The notes under the pieces were generated by a model. That model saw only the letters and a list, made by a program, of their open reading frames with translations, did not search any database and had not been told where the DNA came from. DNA of 64,000 bases from a gamma proteobacterium SS-5 (GTDB taxonomy: Bacteria; Pseudomonadota; Gammaproteobacteria; Chromatiales; Chromatiaceae): positions 62,001-126,000 of the forward strand of contig CP032508.2 in NCBI GenBank assembly GCA_009497875.2, given 5' to 3'. The position numbers were made by a program, and so were the translations under genes. Shown piece after piece: positions 41,049 through 48,884 of this stretch. Numbering within the stretch: position 1 is the first letter of the stretch; each line of letters begins with the position of its first letter.

Positions 41049-42812
41049 TCAGGCAAGACCGGGATTGCCCGCGACATTGACCAGTTTGGGCGTGTTGATC
41101 TTGTCCAGCTGGGCCGATTTGCGCTCGCGCAGGTAGTCGGCCACCTGATCCCACACCGGCGCGCCGGGGGATTGAGCGCCCACCGTGGCCCAGCCGGCCA
41201 CCACATAGTTCTTGTCTGCCTGCACCTTGTCGCCGTTATCCAGCACCATATCCTGGATGCGCTGACCCATCTTGGCGGTGGGGTCGCAGACGTAGTCCAG
41301 CCCGCCGACGCGGACCATGTCGCCGCCCTGCTGATAATAGGGGTCGGGGTTGAACAGGTTGTCGCAGACGTCCTCCAGGATCAGCTTGATCTCGGCCCCC
41401 TTCATCTCCCGACGGTAGGTCTCGGGGTAGGTCATGCAGGTCTGATCCAGCACGTTTTCCATGCTGATGCTTTGGCCCGGCAGCACCGTGGTGCCCCAGC
41501 GGAAACCCGGTGAGAGGGAGACCTGGGCGTCGTTCTGCTGGCGCAGGGCATCGCAGATGAGCTGGTCGAAGGTGCCGTTGAAGTTGCCGCGGCGGTAGAG
41601 CAGCTGGTCGGCCACCGCCAGCTCCTCGTTGAGCCAGGCCAGGTGCGGCTGGCGCACCTGCTCGATGTAGGCGGCCATCTCGGCATCGGCCTCGATCAGG
41701 TTGGAGAAGATCGGCAGCAGGCGGTATTTGAAGCCCTGCACCTTGCCGTTGCGCACGTCCATGTCCATCACGCCGAGGAACTTGCCGTTGGAGCCGGCGT
41801 TGGTCACCAGGGTCTTGCCACCGGGGTTGGCGATTTCCATAGCGCCGGGCACGCCATCGTGGGTGTGGCCGCCAAAGATGACGTCTATGCCACTGACCAC
41901 CGAGGCCATCTTCAGGTCCACATCCATGCCGTTGTGGGACAGCACCACCAGCAGGTCCGGCCGCTCCTTGGCGCGTACTTGATCCACCAGCTTCTGCATG
42001 GCATCGTCGTTGATGCCAAAGGTCCAATCGGGGATGAAGCGCTGCGGGTTGGCGATTGGGGTGTAGGGGAAGGCCTGGCCCACCACGGCCACCCGAACCC
42101 CGCCGAGATCCTTCATCACATAGGGCTTGAAGGCGTGACCTGAGTCCTCGTTGAAGCCGTCGAAATCGGTGAAGCGGTAATCGAACAGGGCGTCTTCCCG
42201 CACCTTGACGTTCTGACAGATGAAATCACCCTTGAATTCGTTAACATTCTGGATGATCTCATCGTCCTGATAGGTGAACTCCCAGTGCCCGGTCATCACA
42301 TCTACGCCGAGCAGGTTACAGGCACCCACCATGTCCCTGCCCCGGGTCTTGAGCGAGGTGCCCGAGCCCTGCCAGGTATCGCCGCCATCCATCAGCAAGG
42401 TTTTGTCCGGGCCGAATTCGGCGCGCAGTCTGTCGGTCAGGGTCTTCAGGTGGGCAAAGCCGCCAACCTTGCCGTATTGCTCGGCGGCCGTTGCAAAATC
42501 CAGGTAGGTGAAGGCATGGGCCAGACGACCACCCTCGGGGATGTTGAAGCGCTCCAGCAGGGCCTGGCCCACCCGATGCGGTGGGCGGCCATAGGCATCG
42601 CCCAGGCCCAGATTAACGCTGGGCTCACGGAAGTAGATGGGCATCAGCTGGGCGTGGGTATCGGTGAAGTGCAGCAGGCGCAGATTGCCGAAGCTGGGTA
42701 GCTGATACAGGTCCGCCGGGGCCTGGCGATTGGCCAGCAGGGAACCGGGGAACATGCCTGCGGCACCGGCCAGGGCCAGGGTACGGATGAATTCGCGTCG
42801 GGATAGGCTCAT
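41049..42812 (-). CDS. soxB: SoxB thiosulfohydrolase
   Basis: Periplasmic dimanganese enzyme of the Sox thiosulfate-oxidation pathway that releases sulfate from SoxYZ-bound sulfonate; 587 residues. It has a Tat-type signal (LSRREFIRTLALAGAAG, residues 2-19). Metal-site motifs are DTHAQLMP, DGGDTWQGSGTS, the SoxB-typical MTGHWEFTY, LSHNGMD and GGHTHDG. The 5'-nucleotidase C-terminal domain follows. ATG 42812 starts the signal; a longer frame to 42938 only adds random sequence. Other sox genes are not adjacent, so soxB is a lone gene here, upstream of apaG, as seen in sulfur-oxidisers with scattered sox genes. Confidence 0.95.
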   Translation of the reverse strand: MSLSRREFIRTLALAGAAGMFPGSLLANRQAPADLYQLPSFGNLRLLHFTDTHAQLMPIYFREPSVNLGLGDAYGRPPHRVGQALLERFNIPEGGRLAHAFTYLDFATAAEQYGKVGGFAHLKTLTDRLRAEFGPDKTLLMDGGDTWQGSGTSLKTRGRDMVGACNLLGVDVMTGHWEFTYQDDEIIQNVNEFKGDFICQNVKVREDALFDYRFTDFDGFNEDSGHAFKPYVMKDLGGVRVAVVGQAFPYTPIANPQRFIPDWTFGINDDAMQKLVDQVRAKERPDLLVVLSHNGMDVDLKMASVVSGIDVIFGGHTHDGVPGAMEIANPGGKTLVTNAGSNGKFLGVMDMDVRNGKVQGFKYRLLPIFSNLIEADAEMAAYIEQVRQPHLAWLNEELAVADQLLYRRGNFNGTFDQLICDALRQQNDAQVSLSPGFRWGTTVLPGQSISMENVLDQTCMTYPETYRREMKGAEIKLILEDVCDNLFNPDPYYQQGGDMVRVGGLDYVCDPTAKMGQRIQDMVLDNGDKVQADKNYVVAGWATVGAQSPGAPVWDQVADYLRERKSAQLDKINTPKLVNVAGNPGLA

Positions 42813-43170
42813 GATGTGCTCTCTTCTTCTGGATTGGTTTACTGATAGGATCATAAAACAGATGAATAAAAAAGTCCCCCCTGGGCATTGGCCGATCAGC
42901 ACTGCTGGCCTTGGGTAGCGGAATTTGATAGATTTCATGGAAAGTCAGGAGAAAGTCTGGGCCGCATTGAGCCCTCAATACTGCCCACTCAGGCCGCTCA
43001 CCTCGGCCCTTTGACAGGCTTAGGGACAAACCCAGGACGGTGCCGTGCTCAGTGAACGGCCTATCAGGCCAAGGGTAGCGGCCTGCCTGAGCGGGTCTTA
43101 CCTCAAGGACAGGCCCTATCGCCACCTCATCTTGCCGAGAGTATTCGCGCAGCGCCACAGAGAGCCGATC
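42813..43170. other. Divergent region between soxB and the HD-GYP gene
   Basis: About 360 bases containing the leaders of two divergent genes. It also holds a GGCCCTTTGACAGGCTTAGGGAC / CAGTGAACGG block (about 43006-43060), related to a very common dispersed bacterial repeat; parts recur at about 5705 and 8740. I see no gene and no confident promoter or operator. Confidence 0.55.
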
Positions 43171-44277
43171 TTGGACAGCACAGACATCGACAAAGCAAAC
43201 TGCAAGCTCCTGCTGGTGGATGATGAGCGGGCCAATATCCTGTTGCTGCAGCGCATGCTTGCCAGCGGCGGCTACCACAATCAGGTCAGCACCACGGATT
43301 CCCGTCAGGTCATGTCCCTGCTGGATGAGACCATCGATCTGGTGATCCTGGACCTGACCATGCCCTACCTGGATGGCTTCGAGGTGATGCAGTTGATCGC
43401 CGAATCGGACCTGGCGCACAAGCCGCCGATCCTGGTACTTACGGCGCTCAATGACCACCAATACTGCATCCGCGCCCTGCAGGGCGGTGCCCGCGATTTT
43501 CTCACCAAGCCCTTCGAGCGCCTGGAACTGCTTGCCCGCACGCGCAACCTGGTGGAGAACCACCTCTATCAGAAGGCCCTGTTACGGGAGAAGGAGAACC
43601 TGGAGCAAAGAGTAGAGGAGCGCACCCGAGAGCTGACCGAGACCCGCCTGCAGGTGATCCGCCAGCTGGGCCGGGCGGCGGAGTTCCGGGATAACGAGAC
43701 GGGCATGCACATCATCCGCATGAGCCAGATGGCGGCGGCCATCGCCCAGGCCGCCGGGCTGAGCCCGGACGAGTGCAACCTGGTGCTCTACGCCAGCCCC
43801 ATGCACGACGTGGGCAAGATCGGCATCCCCGACCAAATCCTGCTCAAGCCGGGCAAGCTGAACGCCGATGAATGGGCGATCATGCAGACCCATACCACCA
43901 TAGGCGCTGACATCCTGGCCAGCGGGGATTCCGAGCTGATGCAGGCCGCGCGGGAGATCGCCCTCTACCACCACGAGCGCTGGGATGGCCAGGGCTACCC
44001 CCATGGCCTGAAGCGCGAGCAGATACCCCTGCTGGCGCGCATCACCGCCATTGCCGATGTCTATGACGCCCTCACCTCAGACCGCCCCTATAAGAAGGCC
44101 TGGCCGGTGGAGCAGGCGGTGAGGGTGATTCACGAGGGCTCCGGCAGCCAGTTTGACCCGCAACTGACGCGTCATCTGGACGACCTGCTGCCCATCTTCT
44201 CCACCATCCGCAGCGTCCACCCCGACCCGCCGGTGGATTACGACAACCCCATGCAGCGGCTTCAGGCCAACCGGTAG
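43171..44277 (+). CDS. Response regulator with HD-GYP cyclic-di-GMP phosphodiesterase domain
   Basis: Two-domain signalling protein, about 368 residues. The receiver domain (about 10-125) has LLVDDE, the phospho-acceptor in VILDLTMPYLDG and FLTKPFERLEL. A coiled linker (EKENLEQRVEERTRELTETR) leads to an HD-GYP domain with HDVGKIGIPDQILLKPG and HHERWDGQGYPHGL. This class degrades cyclic-di-GMP. The start is uncertain: TTG 43171 is used because it precedes the conserved domain; the frame remains open to 43045. It converges with, and overlaps by 16 bases, the HsbR-like gene. Confidence 0.9.
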   Translation: MDSTDIDKANCKLLLVDDERANILLLQRMLASGGYHNQVSTTDSRQVMSLLDETIDLVILDLTMPYLDGFEVMQLIAESDLAHKPPILVLTALNDHQYCIRALQGGARDFLTKPFERLELLARTRNLVENHLYQKALLREKENLEQRVEERTRELTETRLQVIRQLGRAAEFRDNETGMHIIRMSQMAAAIAQAAGLSPDECNLVLYASPMHDVGKIGIPDQILLKPGKLNADEWAIMQTHTTIGADILASGDSELMQAAREIALYHHERWDGQGYPHGLKREQIPLLARITAIADVYDALTSDRPYKKAWPVEQAVRVIHEGSGSQFDPQLTRHLDDLLPIFSTIRSVHPDPPVDYDNPMQRLQANR

Positions 44278-45965
44278 AACAGACGCGCCTGGCGGCCATG
44301 GTCGGCGTATTCCAGCCGTTCGCAAAAACGCTGCAACAGGGCCAGACCGCCAGTGCCGCAGGCCTCCTGAACCGGCTGGTGCGGAGAGGCCTCGGCGGCA
44401 AAGCCACGACCATTATCCTGCAGGCCTATTTCCAGCAGCCAGCCCTGGGCATCGCGGGACAGGGCAAGGCTGAGCTGGATACGCGCCTGCTCCAGCCCCT
44501 GCAGCCGCTCCTGGCGTTGCTGGTAGTACCCCAGCATGGCCTGGGGATCGTTCCGGTCCACCGCATCCAGGCCCAGCAGGCTGTGCTCCAGGGCGTTGCT
44601 GTAGAGCGCCGCAAGCAGGCTGTGGATCATGTCCTGGTGCGGCCGCAGGCCGGGTTGCTGGGCCAGCATGGCGCTGCACAGGCCGCTCGGGTCGAGCCTG
44701 CGGATATCCTCCGCGCCCAGCTCCAGCTCCAGGCGGAAGGGCATCAGGGGTGCCTGGGGCGGGCGCTCCTGGGGCCTGTCCGGGGCCTTCAGGATATCGC
44801 ACACCGGGGCCAGGTCCAGCTCCACCAGGATGATGTCGTCCTCCTGCTCCAGGCCCTGGCGGTAGCCGGAAAAGGCCTCGATCACCTGCTCGAAGCGGCC
44901 CGCCTGGGGCTGGCTCAACAGCCTTTGCAGGCGCTGCGGACCAAACTCCTCGCCGGCCGCGTTGGTCATCTCGGTCAGGCCGTCGGTATGCAGATAGAGG
45001 TGGGCATCGAGGGGGATCTCCAGCACCTCCATGGTGGCGTCGAATTCGTCTTCCTCCAGCACCCCCAGGGGCATGTGGCGGGACGGTAGCTGGCGCAACA
45101 GATCCCCTGCGGGGCTGAACAGATAGGCATCGGGCATGGCCCCGCTCCACAGGCTCAGACGGCCGCGGTGCAGGTCCAGCTGCAACAGGATGGCGGCGCA
45201 GAAGATGTCCGGCGGCAGGAACTCGCGCAAGTGGTTGTTGATCTCGCGCGCCATGTCACTCAGCGAGGCACCCGCCTCGCTGAGCTGGAAGAAGCTCTGT
45301 TTGACCGGGAAGGTGCCCACCGCAGCCACCAGGCCGTGGCCGGTGAAATCGCCCAGCATGAGATAAAACAGCCCGCCCGGACCCAGGTCACTGAGCAGTA
45401 GGTCGCCATTGAAGCCGCTCACCGGGGCGATGTGGTCACGCACGCAGCAGCCCGGCTTGTAGTTGCGCCGATAGGCGTCTTTCAGCAGGTGCTGCACCAG
45501 ACGGCGTTCGTGTCTGAGGTAGTGATTGAAGCGGTCCAGATCGGCATTGGTCTGCTCCAGCTGTTGGTACAGGGAGCGGATGCGCAGGTGGGCGTTGATC
45601 TTGGCCTCCAGCACCGGGAAGCTGATCGGCTTGCTGATGAAGTCATCGCCGCCGGCGGCCAGGGCCTCGACAAAGGCCTGTTGGGAATTCAGCGCGGTGA
45701 CGTAGATGATGGGCAGGTGCAGGTGGCGATCATTGCGGCTTTGGCGGATCTGCCGCGTTGCCTCCTTGCCGTTCATGCCTTCCATCATGATGTCCATCAG
45801 GATCAGGTCATAGGCCGTTCGGGCATTGAGGTCCAGCGCCGCCTGGCCGGAATCCGCCTCGTCCACCCAGTAGCCCTTGCCCAGCAGGTAGCGTTTCAGC
45901 AGGGTGCGGTTGGCGGCCACGTCATCGACCACCAGGATGCGCCATTGTGGGGGAGAGGCATCCAT
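44262..45965 (-). CDS. HsbR-like response regulator: REC, PP2C phosphatase and HATPase domains
   Basis: A 567-residue partner-switching regulator. The receiver domain (about 8-125) has VVDDV and the Asp in LILMDIMMEGMNG. A coiled linker precedes a SpoIIE-type PP2C phosphatase domain (GFNGDLLLSDLGPGGLFYLMLGDFTGHGLVAA and DDIILVELDL, about 180-385). A C-terminal RsbW-like HATPase domain follows (ALYSNALEHSLLG and IGLQDNGRGFA, about 430-567). This architecture matches HsbR of Pseudomonas, which controls the STAS protein HsbA. The start at ATG 45965 begins MDASPPQ; a TTG at 45980 is possible. Confidence 0.9.
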   Translation of the reverse strand: MDASPPQWRILVVDDVAANRTLLKRYLLGKGYWVDEADSGQAALDLNARTAYDLILMDIMMEGMNGKEATRQIRQSRNDRHLHLPIIYVTALNSQQAFVEALAAGGDDFISKPISFPVLEAKINAHLRIRSLYQQLEQTNADLDRFNHYLRHERRLVQHLLKDAYRRNYKPGCCVRDHIAPVSGFNGDLLLSDLGPGGLFYLMLGDFTGHGLVAAVGTFPVKQSFFQLSEAGASLSDMAREINNHLREFLPPDIFCAAILLQLDLHRGRLSLWSGAMPDAYLFSPAGDLLRQLPSRHMPLGVLEEDEFDATMEVLEIPLDAHLYLHTDGLTEMTNAAGEEFGPQRLQRLLSQPQAGRFEQVIEAFSGYRQGLEQEDDIILVELDLAPVCDILKAPDRPQERPPQAPLMPFRLELELGAEDIRRLDPSGLCSAMLAQQPGLRPHQDMIHSLLAALYSNALEHSLLGLDAVDRNDPQAMLGYYQQRQERLQGLEQARIQLSLALSRDAQGWLLEIGLQDNGRGFAAEASPHQPVQEACGTGGLALLQRFCERLEYADHGRQARLFYRLA

Positions 45966-45976
45966 TGACAGAGGGT

Positions 45977-46279
45977 TCAAAGGATCTCGAACTTCCTGTC
46001 GAAGCGGGCCATGAGCAGCAGCTTGAGGATATTGTCCGGCACCCGAATCAGACGGATCTCACGATCGGCGCTGCCCAGGGTCTGCTTCATGTTCAGCAGC
46101 ATGCCCATGGCGGAGCTATCCATCGAGCTGACCTCGCCCAGGTCCAGCACCAACCTGGTCTTGGGGTCCAGCGACTCCAGCGCGGCGCGAAACTCGCTGT
46201 ACAGGTCGAACCTGAAATCCCCTTTGATTGACAAGGTTGTTGTATCGCCGTTGACCACGGACTTGATGCTGGCCGTCAT
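45977..46279 (-). CDS. STAS-domain anti-sigma-factor antagonist (HsbA-like)
   Basis: A 100-residue single STAS domain. LVLDLGEVSSMDSSAMGMLLNMKQ carries the phosphorylatable Ser (the second of DSS, about residue 56) typical of SpoIIAA/HsbA proteins. It is encoded 11 bases upstream of the HsbR-like gene, so the phosphatase/kinase and its target are made together. In Pseudomonas the pair directs a switch between motility and biofilm growth; the sigma or other partner here is unknown. Confidence 0.9.
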   Translation of the reverse strand: MTASIKSVVNGDTTTLSIKGDFRFDLYSEFRAALESLDPKTRLVLDLGEVSSMDSSAMGMLLNMKQTLGSADREIRLIRVPDNILKLLLMARFDRKFEIL

Positions 46280-46408
46280 GGACCTTCCTCGATTGCTGGA
46301 TGTATCTGCCGCAGACCGCCACCACAAGGACCCAAGGCCCCGGCGGGATTGGCGTGGAAAACCTATTGCGACATGGCCTGGCCCGGTGGATGGGGCCTGG
46401 GCGTCGTT

Positions 46409-46696
46409 TCAGCCGTGGGTCATGTTGTCAATCCGGCCCACGGCGCAGCTGACAAAGGACTTGGCCTTGCTGGTGGCGGCCTTGAAGCCCTCCACCGAGC
46501 CGACCTCGGGATAGCCCATGTGGGCCAGCGCGGCCACCAGGTCGTTGCGGCTGGCCTCATCGGCATCGATGCTGACCCGGCCCTCGGCGACATCCACCTC
46601 CACCGCGCGCACCCCCTCATGCTCTGCCAGCTTGTTGCGGATGCTGGTGGCGCAGCCATTGCATTTGATGTTCTCTACAGAAACGCTGAAGCTCAT
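46409..46696 (-). CDS. Heavy-metal-associated (HMA) domain protein, CopZ-like
   Basis: A 95-residue cytosolic protein with one HMA domain: SVENIKCNGCATSIRNKL with the CxxC metal site (residues 13-16 region), then VRAVEVDVAEGRVSIDADEA and YPEV. The metal-binding pattern is CNGC rather than MxCxxC, which lowers certainty that it is a copper chaperone. The tail (FKAATSKAKSFVSCAVGRIDNMTHG) extends beyond the domain and has one more Cys. It stands next to a regulator and a TauE/SafE-like protein also linked to metal handling. Confidence 0.82.
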   Translation of the reverse strand: MSFSVSVENIKCNGCATSIRNKLAEHEGVRAVEVDVAEGRVSIDADEASRNDLVAALAHMGYPEVGSVEGFKAATSKAKSFVSCAVGRIDNMTHG

Positions 46697-47038
46697 CGTC
46701 TTGCCCTCTTGCGAATGATTCTGAGCCTGAGTATAGACCAAAACCCAGAGCCTTGATCAACTATGACCGGTCAACCTAACGGACATGGAGCGGGCGGCAT
46801 CATCCCGGAACCTGAAACAGCTCCTGACTACCTCGGGACTCGGCAGCCCCTGTGGCCCGGATCAGGTGCAACGAATTCCGGGGTGGCCAGCTGGGGCGGC
46901 CGACCTGAAGCCGCCGTATCGCGCAGCAAGGCCTCCCTCCCACCAGCGGAGCGGCATTTTGCACCTCCGCGCCAGCGCTCGGAACCCCAGGCAAGGGGCA
47001 GCGACAATACTGTTCACGGTCACTCTAAAGGGGCCGTC
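46697..47038. other. Gene-free stretch with a rearranged repeat, upstream of the HMA gene
   Basis: About 340 bases. It includes CTAACGGACATGGAGCGGGC (about 46778-46797) and CCTCGGGACTCGGCAG (about 46829-46846), inverted relatives of words near 14150-14262, plus a GTGGCCCGGATCAGGTGCAA / GAATTCCGGGGTGG block (about 46852-46885). No gene is seen. The HMA gene promoter must lie close to 46697-46760. Confidence 0.6.
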
Positions 47039-47929
47039 TCAGACATCCACGGCAAACTTCTGCAAGCGATAGAGAAAGGTGTCGCGGGAGATCTTCAACA
47101 GGCGCGCCGCCTTGCTGCGATTGCCCCCGGCCTGGAGCAGGGCCTGGCGCAGGATATCGGCCTCCAGCTGGTTCAGGTCGATGCCGCCCTCGGGCAGCTG
47201 GAACAGGCCGCCGCGGGCAGCGCCGGGCTGGCTCTTCATCTCCGTCGGCAGGCCTTCCGGCTGGATCAGCTGACCGGGCAGGAGGATCACCATGCGCTCG
47301 GCAAAGTTGCGCAATTCACGCACATTGCCGGGCCAGGTATAGGCCTTGAGCAGGTTCATCGCGCCGACCCCGAACTGCGGTGCCCGGCGCCCGTGCTGGC
47401 GCGCGAATTCTCGCACAAAGGCCTTGAGCAACAGGGGGATATCACCGTTTCGCTCGCTCAGCCGGGGCACCTCCAGGGGCACCACGTTGAGGCGGTGGTA
47501 GAGGTCCTGGCGGAACAGGCCCTGCTCGACCCGTTGCAGCATCTGCTCACTGGCCGAGGCGATCAGGCGCGCATCCAGCGGCCTGCCGGCCAGCTGCCCG
47601 GTCTCCAGCCAGGCCAGCAGGCCGGCCTGTAACGGCTGCGGCAGCTGATCCACATCGCCCAGGAAAATGCTGCCGCCGTCGCCCTCAAGCAAGGGCTGCA
47701 GGTCGTCGAGAATGGCGCAGTTGAAGCTGAACAGGTCCTGCTTGCGGCGCGTGCTCAAACGGTGGATCTCACCGGCCAGGCGGCAGCGACCGGAGCCGTC
47801 GGGGCCGCGCAAGAGCACCGAGGCCTCGGTGGCGGCGACCATCCGGGCGGCCTGCAATACACGCTGAAACTCTGCCGAGTTGCCTACCAGTTCGGTCTCT
47901 GGCGGCTGTTTATGGGGTTGTTTGTTCAT
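47039..47929 (-). CDS. Degenerate sigma-54-type AAA+ / Fis-family regulator
   Basis: A 296-residue protein with an AAA+ domain (about 12-245) and a C-terminal Fis-type helix-turn-helix (GGNRSKAARLLKISRDTFLYRLQKF). The AAA+ domain lacks key sigma-54 activator parts. The Walker A reads GPDGSGRC instead of GESGTGKE. The segment with the GAFTGA loop is missing between FNCAILDDLQPLL and GDGGSIFLGDVDQL, whose Walker B shows GD instead of DE. The arginine finger in FRQDLYHRLN is kept. It probably cannot activate sigma-54 and may act differently, as TyrR-like proteins do. It has no receiver domain. It follows the TauE/SafE-like gene by 7 bases. Confidence 0.85.
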   Translation of the reverse strand: MNKQPHKQPPETELVGNSAEFQRVLQAARMVAATEASVLLRGPDGSGRCRLAGEIHRLSTRRKQDLFSFNCAILDDLQPLLEGDGGSIFLGDVDQLPQPLQAGLLAWLETGQLAGRPLDARLIASASEQMLQRVEQGLFRQDLYHRLNVVPLEVPRLSERNGDIPLLLKAFVREFARQHGRRAPQFGVGAMNLLKAYTWPGNVRELRNFAERMVILLPGQLIQPEGLPTEMKSQPGAARGGLFQLPEGGIDLNQLEADILRQALLQAGGNRSKAARLLKISRDTFLYRLQKFAVDV

Positions 47930-47936
47930 CTGTATT

Positions 47937-48650
47937 TCACTCCAGCAAGCCCGGCGTTGCCTGTTTCCAGTCAATCAGCGCCGGATAGATCAAAACCAGT
48001 AAACCAAAGGCCGTCAGGCTGAGCCCGGCCAACAGCCGCAAGCGTGCGCGCCTGGCCCAGTCTTGCAGCTTGCCCGCCAACACCCCGGTGAGCATGACCG
48101 CCGGCAGGGTGCCCAGGCCAAACATCAGCATCAGTATCCCGCCATTGAGGGGCGACCCCTGACCGGCGGCTATGACCAGCATGGCATACACCAGACCACA
48201 GGGCAGCCAGCCCCAGATCAGGCCATAGAGCAGGGCCACCGGCAGCCGCTGTACCGGCATCAGCCGCCCGGCGATCGGGCTGAGGTAGCGCCACAGGGGC
48301 AGGCCCAGCCGTTCCAGGCCAATCAACTGCGGCAGCAGACCGGCCAGATAGAGGCCGATGATGACCATCACCAGCGCCGCCAGACGCTGCGGCCAGCCCT
48401 GTCCCAGCCAGGGTTCGAGCAGGTCGAACAGACCCGCGCCAAACACCCCGAACAGGGCCCCGGCCAGGCCGTAGCTGATCAACCGGCCCAGGTTGTAGGC
48501 CAGCAGAAACAACAGCAGACGGCGTGAGTTTTGCCGTACCTGCGGCGGCAGGCCAAAGGTCAGGGCACCCATGATGCCGCCGCACATGCCCACGCAATGC
48601 AGGCCGCTGAGCAGGCCCACGGTGAAGGCGACCGGTAACAGGGTCTCCAC
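47937..48650 (-). CDS. TauE/SafE-like (UreH/DsbD_2-type) membrane protein
   Basis: A polytopic inner-membrane protein of 237 residues with about six hydrophobic segments. The first carries GLLSGLHCVGMCGGIMGAL with paired Cys residues (CxxxC); the fourth has GLIWGWLPCGLVYAML. This pattern is typical of the UreH/DsbD_2 family found next to cbb3 oxidase assembly and metal genes, where it is thought to act in metal transport. The GTG at 48650 is used because AGGAGTGA lies just upstream; the longer frame to 48713 adds no family sequence. It precedes the degenerate regulator. Confidence 0.85.
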   Translation of the reverse strand: METLLPVAFTVGLLSGLHCVGMCGGIMGALTFGLPPQVRQNSRRLLLFLLAYNLGRLISYGLAGALFGVFGAGLFDLLEPWLGQGWPQRLAALVMVIIGLYLAGLLPQLIGLERLGLPLWRYLSPIAGRLMPVQRLPVALLYGLIWGWLPCGLVYAMLVIAAGQGSPLNGGILMLMFGLGTLPAVMLTGVLAGKLQDWARRARLRLLAGLSLTAFGLLVLIYPALIDWKQATPGLLE

Positions 48651-48884
48651 GTTGCATTCACTCCTGATCGTTTCCAGCGGGCAAGAATGCCGCGAAGCCT
48701 CGATCAGGGACAAGATGAAAGCGTGCTTTCCCGTTTTCTGGCCAACCCAACTGGGGGATATGGCGCAATCTCAACAGAAACCGGGCAAATGTTCAAGAAA
48801 TCCGAGCCAGGACCTTTGAACCCCAGGGGTAATTGGTCGAAAGTGCCCCGTCATAATAAATTCAAAATCCCCGTGGAGAGAGCC

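Noticed and set aside
46745-46765. TTGATCAA word as an FNR/ANR site upstream of the HMA gene
   Set aside because: The two halves lack the 4-base spacer of the consensus; no second supporting element.
46763-47632. Plus-strand frame opposite the sigma-54-type regulator
   Set aside because: Begins in a dispersed repeat and then mirrors the regulator gene.
48800-48850. CCCCAGGGG palindrome as a CueR-like operator before the first TonB receptor
   Set aside because: Only a short palindrome; flanks do not match a known metal-regulator site well enough.
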